DNA of 64,000 bases from the NCBI GenBank assembly GCA_052387675.1, contig JBQTIY010000011.1, positions 62,001 to 126,000 of the forward strand, read 5' to 3'. The stretch's first letter is position 1; every line of letters begins with the position of its first letter. Origin of the DNA: JBQTIY01 sp052387675 (GTDB lineage Bacteria > Planctomycetota > B15-G4). This document shows, in pieces, positions 58,270 to 64,000 of this stretch. Both the position numbers and the translations under genes were made by a program. A model generated the notes under the pieces. It had not been told where the DNA came from and did no database searches. It was given only the letters and a program-made list of their open reading frames with translations.

Positions 58270-60489
58270 GTGGGCAGGAAGAACCGAGACAAGCGAGCGC
58301 GTGCAGAGGCCGGGCGCCAAGCGGCGCTGCTGGCCGGTGCCCAGCCCTCTGTCTGGCCGAACGGCCTCGCCTGGAACTTCGTCCTTCTGACCGCCGTCAG
58401 CGTGCTCTTCTTCGCGGACGTGTTTTTCCACCCAACCGAGATGCTGGTCGGCAGCGATCTCGTCCGGCTCCACGTACCTCTGAAGACCGTGCAGTACGAC
58501 GCCTTCTGGGTCCACGGCAGCTTCCCCCTTTGGGACCCGACCTCGTTCTGTGGTCGGTCGATCGTGGGCGACCCGGTGGCCGGCGTCCTCAACCCGCTCG
58601 CGTGGCTGTTCTGGGTCAGCCGCTCGCCGGTGATGTTCGGCTTCTACCTGTGGGCCTACGTAACCCTCGGCGCCTGGGGAGCCTGGTTGTGGATGCGCAG
58701 CAAGGGAGCCGCGCCAGTCGGTGCGTTCGTGACGGCCGTGGCCTTCGCCCTGAGCGGGAAGTCCGCGGCCCACATGTTCGCCGGCCACCTCGAGCTGCTG
58801 CCAGGGATGCTCTGTCTCCCCTGGGTCCTCTGGGCCACCGAGAGAATCCTTCAGCACCCGTCGCCTAGACGCGCAGTGACACTGGGTGCGGTGTTGTGCG
58901 TCACGGCCACGATGGGCAGCGTGCAGTCTCTGTACTGGCACGGCCTTGCGGTCGGATGCTCCGTGACCTGGCACGCCGTCGGCGTCGGCGTCAAAGCTGG
59001 CTGGAGGCGCGCGCTCCGACCGGTCGGCTTCGTTGCGCTCGGCGGGCTCGTCTTTCTGCTTGGGGCCATGGCGTGGTGGTTTCCCGTCGTGCGGCAGACG
59101 CTGCTGCTCTCGGCACGGGCCGGCGAAGCCGGCGGCGGATTCGACTTCGCAACGATGGGCAGCGCGACCGGCGCAGACTTTGCGCGGCTGCTCTGGCCGT
59201 TCCACGGCCTCGCGCTGCCAAAGCCTCTCGCCTCCGACCCAGAGAATGGGTTCTTCTGGGAGACCGCGAGCTACCCAGGGCTTGTCGCTCTCTCGCTCGC
59301 GCTGCTTCTCCTCGTGACGTCGATGAGGGACCGGCGCACCCGGACGCTGGGCCTAGCCGCACTCCTCTGCCTCCTTCTCTCTCTCGGCCGAAACTTCCCC
59401 CTCTACCGGCTCGCCTACGAAGTCATTCCCGGATTCGAGTTGTTCAGAGTGCCCGCGCGCTTCCTCTTCTACAGCAACCTCTTCCTCGCCGGCCTGGCCG
59501 GTCTGGGCCTCGGTGAGTTGCTCAAGGGTGAGGCTCGCTTGCGGCGGAGCTACGTCGTGGTCCTCGCCGTGCTTCTGGCGCTCGCGCTCGGCGGAAGTTC
59601 AGCACGCAGTTCGGACTCGCTCGCCGGGAGTTGGCTGCTCTCGCTCGCCGTCCTCAGCGTCCTGCTCTTGCTCGCCATCCTCTACAGCCTGGGCCGCCTA
59701 CCGACGCGCTTTTTCGCCGGCATGGTCGTGGCCGTGAGCCTTCTCGATCTCGGCGTGGTGTGGAGCGCGCACGTCGAAACCGCGCCACCCGCCGAGGTGC
59801 TCCGCTCCAACTCGGTCGTGGAGTTCCTGGCGGCACGGCAGGCCGAGGATCCCTCCCGCTTCTTCGATCCGACGCGAACCGTCTCGCCCGCCCTCGTTGC
59901 GCGCCATCGCCTGGAGTCGATCGTCGGCTACCACCCAGGCATCTACCGCCATCAGTTAGAGGCCTACCGCTCGCTCTGGGACTTCTGCGACGAGTCGAGT
60001 GTCACGCAGCTCCTCATGCACTCGCCTAAGGACATCGTCAACATCGAGGCGCTTGACGCGATGAGCGTCCGCTACGTCGTCGCCTTCGAGCCTGTGCTCG
60101 ATGACCGCTTTGAAAGAGTGTTCACGACACCTGAGGGGGAGTTCGACAGGCCGCGGCATGTCTTCGAGCGTGTGAACTGGCGGCCGCGTGCCTGGCCCTC
60201 GCGACACGACACGCACGCACCCGGTCTGCTTATCCTCGCCGAAAGTTGGCACCCGGATTGGGTCGCAGAGATCAACGGAGAGAAGGTCGACGTGCACCTA
60301 GCGAACAGCGGCGTACTCGAGATTCCCGTCGGAGTCGGCGCGCACGCACTTCGACTCTGGTACTGGCCGTGGGACTTCTACCTGGGCTGTGTTGTCTCGG
60401 TCGCCTTTTGGCTGAGCGTCGGAGTGACGCTGCTACTAACGCAGCCGCGTGCAGGCCTTTGTGACTCACAACTGGCGCCGTCGATGTGA
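58270..60489 (+). CDS. YfhO-type multi-pass membrane protein (GT-C-like), copy 3
   Basis: A 739-residue protein with a basic N-terminus (GRKNRDKRARAEAGRQ), a first helix, then an outer loop EMLVGSDLVRLHVPLKTVQ and GSFPLWDPTSFCGRSIVGDP that aligns with copy 2, about twelve helices and a C-terminal beta domain (AESWHPDWVAEINGEKVDV) before the last helix. Probable lipid-carrier-dependent glycosyltransferase. It starts at GTG with GGAG upstream, divergent from the DUF2723 gene, and converges with the ThuA-like gene, stops five bases apart. Confidence 0.82.
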   Translation: MGRKNRDKRARAEAGRQAALLAGAQPSVWPNGLAWNFVLLTAVSVLFFADVFFHPTEMLVGSDLVRLHVPLKTVQYDAFWVHGSFPLWDPTSFCGRSIVGDPVAGVLNPLAWLFWVSRSPVMFGFYLWAYVTLGAWGAWLWMRSKGAAPVGAFVTAVAFALSGKSAAHMFAGHLELLPGMLCLPWVLWATERILQHPSPRRAVTLGAVLCVTATMGSVQSLYWHGLAVGCSVTWHAVGVGVKAGWRRALRPVGFVALGGLVFLLGAMAWWFPVVRQTLLLSARAGEAGGGFDFATMGSATGADFARLLWPFHGLALPKPLASDPENGFFWETASYPGLVALSLALLLLVTSMRDRRTRTLGLAALLCLLLSLGRNFPLYRLAYEVIPGFELFRVPARFLFYSNLFLAGLAGLGLGELLKGEARLRRSYVVVLAVLLALALGGSSARSSDSLAGSWLLSLAVLSVLLLLAILYSLGRLPTRFFAGMVVAVSLLDLGVVWSAHVETAPPAEVLRSNSVVEFLAARQAEDPSRFFDPTRTVSPALVARHRLESIVGYHPGIYRHQLEAYRSLWDFCDESSVTQLLMHSPKDIVNIEALDAMSVRYVVAFEPVLDDRFERVFTTPEGEFDRPRHVFERVNWRPRAWPSRHDTHAPGLLILAESWHPDWVAEINGEKVDVHLANSGVLEIPVGVGAHALRLWYWPWDFYLGCVVSVAFWLSVGVTLLLTQPRAGLCDSQLAPSM

Positions 60490-60493
60490 GCCT

Positions 60494-61396
60494 TCAGCGG
60501 CCGGGCTCGCCGCGGCGGCTGGCCCAGGCGAGGGCGCCGGAGACGAGGGCCGCGACGCGCGCATCGGTGTGCGCCTCTCTGCCGTGTCCCAGAATCGTGC
60601 CGAAGACGCGCGCCTCGCCGACGAACTTGGCCCAGGCCACCGGCCGGCGCGCCCCGCCCTCGGGACTGACGCCGCTGAGCAGCAGCGTCGCCTGATCCAG
60701 GCTCAGATCCTGAAGGTGATAGAACTCGTCGGGTAGCCGCCATTCTGTTCCCGGAGCGAAGGACGCCGTGAGCGCTACGGGCGCGCTGCGGTGAAACCGC
60801 GAGTCGGCATTTCGTAGCACCGGATGTGCAGCGTCGTCTACGCGCACGGCGATCTCGCCGAAGGGCGGATGGTGCTGAAAGCGTCCGCCGACCAGCGCGG
60901 TGTACTCGGCCCAGCCGGGATGACTGTCCAGCGCGCAGTGCAGCGCCACGACGCCGCCGCCGGCTTGCACAAAGTCCAGGAACTGCGCGCGGAGCGGTTC
61001 GTCAAAGCCGAGGTCACCCTGCGTGTAAAGCAGGAGTGCGTCGGCGCGTTCGGGCCGGAGCAAGGCACGCAGGCGCTCGCGCTCGGCCGCGAAGGCCGGG
61101 CTCGTGGCCGTCACTCCGGCCGCGACCTCGGCGGGAGCTTGCGGCCCCAGGCGCAGCCACTCCACCGCGTAGCCCTCGGCGGCGAGACGCGCCTGCCACC
61201 ACGCCCCAAGCTCACCGAACTCGTGCCAGGCGCCACCCGTGAGCAGCAGCACGCGCGGCGCAGAGGCTGATTGTGCGGACTGCGGCTCGGCCGCGGGAAG
61301 TGGCGGCGGCGCGACCTGCGCACCTGGCGCCGTCGGAGCGCCACAGGCCGTGAGAGCGGCACCCAGGAGCGAGGCGAGGCGCACGAACAAGGGCAT
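60494..61396 (-). CDS. ThuA-domain lipoprotein
   Basis: A 300-residue exported protein. The signal ends in a lipobox LTAC (Cys18), followed by a Pro/Ala linker. The rest is a ThuA-like domain (class I glutamine-amidotransferase fold without amidotransferase activity): VLLLTGGAWHEFGELGAWW, ALLLYTQGDLGFDEPL, GGGVVALHCALDSHPGW, GGRFQHHPPFG, and the C-terminal GRVFGTILGHGREAHTD-type block. ThuA proteins take part in disaccharide and polysaccharide use and are abundant in Planctomycetota. It is divergent from the Gfo/Idh/MocA gene 87 bases away. Confidence 0.85.
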   Translation of the reverse strand: MPLFVRLASLLGAALTACGAPTAPGAQVAPPPLPAAEPQSAQSASAPRVLLLTGGAWHEFGELGAWWQARLAAEGYAVEWLRLGPQAPAEVAAGVTATSPAFAAERERLRALLRPERADALLLYTQGDLGFDEPLRAQFLDFVQAGGGVVALHCALDSHPGWAEYTALVGGRFQHHPPFGEIAVRVDDAAHPVLRNADSRFHRSAPVALTASFAPGTEWRLPDEFYHLQDLSLDQATLLLSGVSPEGGARRPVAWAKFVGEARVFGTILGHGREAHTDARVAALVSGALAWASRRGEPGR

Positions 61397-61483
61397 GGCA
61401 TGGCATCCTAGCTGGTCAGCCTGTCTCCCACGCGCATCGTGAGAGGCGCACTCTCGTCTCGTGTCTTGGAGAAGGAGTCCCGG

Positions 61484-62752
61484 ATGGCCGCCCCGCGCCG
61501 TGCCCGTTCGCGACGCGCCCCCGCTCGTCGAGCCGCGCCCGCGGCGCTGCGCATCGCGCTGCTCGGCCAGGGCTTCATGGGCCGCGCGCACGCCAATGCC
61601 TGGAGCCAGGCCGGGCGCTTCTTCGAGACGGTGCGGCGCCCGGTGCTGCAAGTCGTCGCAGCGCGAGATGCCGCGACACTGGCCCGCTTCGCCGAGCGCT
61701 GGGCTTTCGTGCGGCACAGCACGGACTGGCACGAGGCGGTCGCCGCGCCCGACGTGGACCTCGTGGACATCGGCACGCCCAATCATGTCCACGCGCCGCA
61801 GGGGTTGGCCGCGCTGGCCGCCGGCAAGCACGTGGCCATCGAGAAGCCGCTGGCCGGCACCCTCGACGACGCGCGCGCCCTGCACGAAGCCGCCCGCGCC
61901 GCCGCGCGCCGCGGGCAGCAGAGTTTCGTCTGGTTCAACTACCGGCGCTGTCCGGCCGTTGCCCTGGCTTGGCAGATCGTGCGCGAGGGCCGGCTCGGCA
62001 CGCTGCACCACGTACGCGCCACCTACCTGCAGAGCTGGGGCGGCGTCGGCACGCCCGCGAGTTGGCGCTTCGACAAACGCCTCGCCGGCAGCGGCGCGCA
62101 CGGCGACCTCAATGCACACCTCGTCGATCTCGCGCGCTTCCTCAGCGGCGAGGAGATCGACGTGATCCATGGCGCGACGGCGCGCACCTTCGTGAAGCAG
62201 CGCACCGGGCCGCGGCGCGGCGCGGGCGTGGGCCGCAGCGGCGCGGCGCGCGGTGGCGCGAGCGTCGCCAGCACGGTCGACGATACGCTGCTCTTCCTGG
62301 CGGGTTTCGCGGGCGGCGCGGTGGGCAGCTTCGAGGCCAGCCGCGTCGCGACCGGCCACCTCAATGCCAACACGATCGAGCTGAACGGCAGCCGCGGCAG
62401 CCTGCGCTTCGACTTCGAATCGATGAACGAACTCTGGCTGCACGAGGCCCCGGCCGGGCGCGCCTCGGCGCGGAGCCGCGCGGCCCCGCTCGCCACGGCC
62501 GGCTGGCGGCGCATCGTGGCCACCGATCCGAGCCACCCCTGGGTCGCGCACTGGTGGCCCGAGGGCCACGGCCTGGGTTACGAGCACAGCTTCGTGAACA
62601 TGGCGGCCGACATCCTCGGCGCGCTGGCCGGCAAGGCCCCGCCAGTACCGCTGCCCGACATCGCCGACGCCTACCAGACGCAGCGCGTGCTCGAGGCCGC
62701 GCTCAGCGCGGCACGGAAGCAGCGGGCTGTCCGGCTGAGCGAGGTTCGTTAA
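61484..62752 (+). CDS. Gfo/Idh/MocA family sugar oxidoreductase
   Basis: A 422-residue NAD(P)-dependent oxidoreductase. After a basic N-terminal extension (PRRARSRRAPARRAAP) comes the Rossmann site ALRIALLGQGFMGRAHANAW, DIGTPNHVHAPQGLAAL, the catalytic-lysine motif AIEKPLAGT, and the C-terminal beta-sheet domain with GSGAHGDLNAHLVDLARF and GLGYEHSFVNMAADIL. Such enzymes oxidise sugars, inositols or their derivatives. A Gly/Arg-rich insert at about 235-260 is unusual. The ATG at 61484 has GGAG seven bases upstream. It is followed 10 bases later by a sugar isomerase gene. Confidence 0.9.
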   Translation: MAAPRRARSRRAPARRAAPAALRIALLGQGFMGRAHANAWSQAGRFFETVRRPVLQVVAARDAATLARFAERWAFVRHSTDWHEAVAAPDVDLVDIGTPNHVHAPQGLAALAAGKHVAIEKPLAGTLDDARALHEAARAAARRGQQSFVWFNYRRCPAVALAWQIVREGRLGTLHHVRATYLQSWGGVGTPASWRFDKRLAGSGAHGDLNAHLVDLARFLSGEEIDVIHGATARTFVKQRTGPRRGAGVGRSGAARGGASVASTVDDTLLFLAGFAGGAVGSFEASRVATGHLNANTIELNGSRGSLRFDFESMNELWLHEAPAGRASARSRAAPLATAGWRRIVATDPSHPWVAHWWPEGHGLGYEHSFVNMAADILGALAGKAPPVPLPDIADAYQTQRVLEAALSAARKQRAVRLSEVR

Positions 62753-62762
62753 GCTCTGCCGC

Positions 62763-63896
62763 GTGTCCTCTCCGCACGCCACCGAACCCTTCCGCCGCCC
62801 CGTCTGCCTCTTTTCTGGCCAGTGGGCCGACCTGCCACTGGAGACGTTGGCGCGCAAGGCCAAGGCCTTCGGTTACGACGGCCTGGAGCTGGCCTGCTGG
62901 GGCGATCACTTCGATGTGCCGGCCGCGCTCACGGACGAGCGCTGGTGCCGGCGCCACTGGGAGTTGCTCGCCGACCACGGCCTCTCCGCCTTCGCACTGA
63001 GCAATCACCTCGTGGGCCAGGCCGTCTGCGACCGCATCGATGAGCGCCACCGCGCCATCTTGCCCGCGCGGATCTGGGGCGACGGACAGCCCGAGGGCGT
63101 GCGCGCCCGCGCCGCGCAAGAACTCATCGACACCGCGCGCGCCGCGCGCCTCTTCTTCGATGCCGCGCCGGCCGCCGTGCAAGCCGTGCTCAAGCGCACC
63201 GGCAAGACCGTGGTCAACGGCTTCACCGGCAGCTCGATCTGGACTTACGTCTACGCCTTCCCGCCGCCACCGCCGGGCGCCATCGAGGAGGGCTACGCCG
63301 ACTTCGGTCGCCGCTTCGGCCCCATTCTCGAGGCCTTCGACGCGGTGAACGTGGACTTTGCGCTCGAAGTGCACCCCACCGAGATTGCCTTCGACATCGC
63401 CAGCACGCGCCGCGCACTCGCGGCCATCGGCGGGCACCGCCGCTTCGGCTTCAACTACGACCCCAGCCACTTCGGCTACCAGGGCGTGGACCACTTGGCT
63501 TTTCTGGCCGAGTTCGGCGCGCGCGTGCGCAACGTGCACATGAAGGACCTGTGGTGGTCGGACCGACCGCTCGAGGCGGGCGTTTTTGGCGGGCACATGC
63601 CCTTCGGTACGCGCGGCCGCGTCTGGGATTTCCGCAGCCCGGGGCGCGGCCGGCTCGACTTCGAGGCGCTCATTCGCGGCCTCAACCATGCCGACTATCA
63701 GGGCCCGCTCACTGTGGAGTGGGAGGACCCGATGATGGAGCGCGAGGCCGGCGCGGCCGAGGCCTGCGCCTTCGTGCGGCGCCTCGACTTCCCCACCAGC
63801 GGGCGCGCTTTCGATGCCGCCTTCGCCGAGAACCAGCGCGGCCGGCCGGGCTCGGCGCTGCGCTCGGATCCGCCTCGGCCCGAGACGTCCCGTTGA
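62763..63896 (+). CDS. Sugar phosphate isomerase/epimerase (xylose-isomerase-like TIM barrel)
   Basis: A 377-residue TIM-barrel enzyme of the AP endonuclease 2/xylose isomerase superfamily: LFSGQWADLPLETLARKAKA, GYDGLELACWGDHFDV, LSNHLVGQAVCD, VNVDFALEVHPTEIAFD, GFNYDPSHFGYQGVD, VRNVHMKDLWW, GPLTVEWEDPMMER. Metal ligands are in EVHPTE, DPSH and the VHMKD/VEWED strands. It acts with the Gfo/Idh/MocA enzyme upstream, a common pair in sugar and inositol catabolism. It starts at GTG; the stop overlaps the next start. Confidence 0.9.
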   Translation: MSSPHATEPFRRPVCLFSGQWADLPLETLARKAKAFGYDGLELACWGDHFDVPAALTDERWCRRHWELLADHGLSAFALSNHLVGQAVCDRIDERHRAILPARIWGDGQPEGVRARAAQELIDTARAARLFFDAAPAAVQAVLKRTGKTVVNGFTGSSIWTYVYAFPPPPPGAIEEGYADFGRRFGPILEAFDAVNVDFALEVHPTEIAFDIASTRRALAAIGGHRRFGFNYDPSHFGYQGVDHLAFLAEFGARVRNVHMKDLWWSDRPLEAGVFGGHMPFGTRGRVWDFRSPGRGRLDFEALIRGLNHADYQGPLTVEWEDPMMEREAGAAEACAFVRRLDFPTSGRAFDAAFAENQRGRPGSALRSDPPRPETSR

Positions 63897-64000
63897 CCGC
63901 CGGCGCGCTCGCCGAGCGCGAGTGGTCTGAAGGCGAGCGCACGCCTGGCGGCGTGCGGGCCGGCCTCTCGCTCATGATGTTTTTGCAGTACGCGATCTGG
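63893..64000 (+). CDS. MFS transporter (nucleoside/sugar permease-like), 5' end only
   Basis: The first 36 codons of a gene cut by the window edge. A TTG at 63893 overlaps the previous stop (TTGA). The translation ends GLSLMMFLQYAIW, the beginning of the first membrane helix typical of the NupG-like branch of the major facilitator superfamily. Position after an oxidoreductase/isomerase pair suggests uptake of their substrate. Confidence 0.7.
   Translation, partial: MTAGALAEREWSEGERTPGGVRAGLSLMMFLQYAIW

Overview
The window is a GC-rich bacterial chromosome segment with dense, mostly short-spaced genes. It most resembles a Planctomycetota genome. The clues are two secreted proteins sharing a C-terminal module typical of that phylum, a tiny lysine/arginine-rich histone-tail-like protein, a ThuA plus Gfo/Idh/MocA plus sugar-isomerase cluster, DUF2723 and YfhO-type membrane proteins, and several large surface/secreted proteins. 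The phylum call is inference; the sequence itself has no 16S gene. I see no transposase, integrase, phage gene or CRISPR array.

Layout. (1) 1-1253: a translation/secretion RNA block, all on the minus strand: tRNA-Arg(ACG), tadA, tRNA-Ser(GGA), tRNA-Ser(CGA), the 4.5S-type SRP RNA and the 5' end of dnaX, which runs off the left edge. (2) 1254-2102: about 700 bases without a recognisable gene, then a 23-residue basic protein with its own Shine-Dalgarno and a strong terminator. (3) 2118-7258: a tightly coupled minus-strand operon prkA - yeaH/yhbH-like - spoVR - HAD phosphatase. (4) 7321-31289: a very large surface-glycan region. It holds two YfhO-type GT-C-like membrane proteins, two polyprenyl-phosphate-type GT2 enzymes, an FAD oxidoreductase, two methyltransferases, a signal peptidase, a VTT-domain membrane protein, and a chain of GT2/GT4 enzymes joined by 4-base start/stop overlaps, with an M3 peptidase inserted. 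(5) 31414-35022: a metal (probably copper) cassette of a Cys-rich secreted protein, a TolC-like outer-membrane lipoprotein and a Tat-exported multicopper oxidase. (6) 35055-46856: a GT39-like membrane protein, proS, exonuclease III, a GyrI-like protein, a seven-repeat FG-GAP surface protein, a second surface protein, hisS and an M28 peptidase. (7) 46857-55441: a visibly less GC-rich island. It holds short repeats, a secreted CarboxypepD_reg-like protein, and a 2096-codon frame joining a GT4 glycosyltransferase to an RHS/YD-repeat protein with a cysteine-rich tip. A divergent HigA-like regulator lies across a perfect 17-base palindrome. (8) 55487-64000: a DUF2723-TPR protein, a third YfhO-type protein, and a sugar-catabolism group (ThuA-like lipoprotein, Gfo/Idh/MocA oxidoreductase, sugar isomerase, truncated MFS transporter).

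How they work together. The glycan region looks like a surface-polysaccharide or glycoprotein factory. Soluble GT2 enzymes would load polyprenyl phosphate, GT4 and GT2 enzymes would extend chains in the cytoplasm, and GT-C-like YfhO/GT39/DUF2723 proteins would transfer sugars on the outer face. The most unusual item is the GT4-RHS frame with its RHS-specific internal start, downstream partner and upstream palindrome, which could be an undescribed surface or contact-dependent system.
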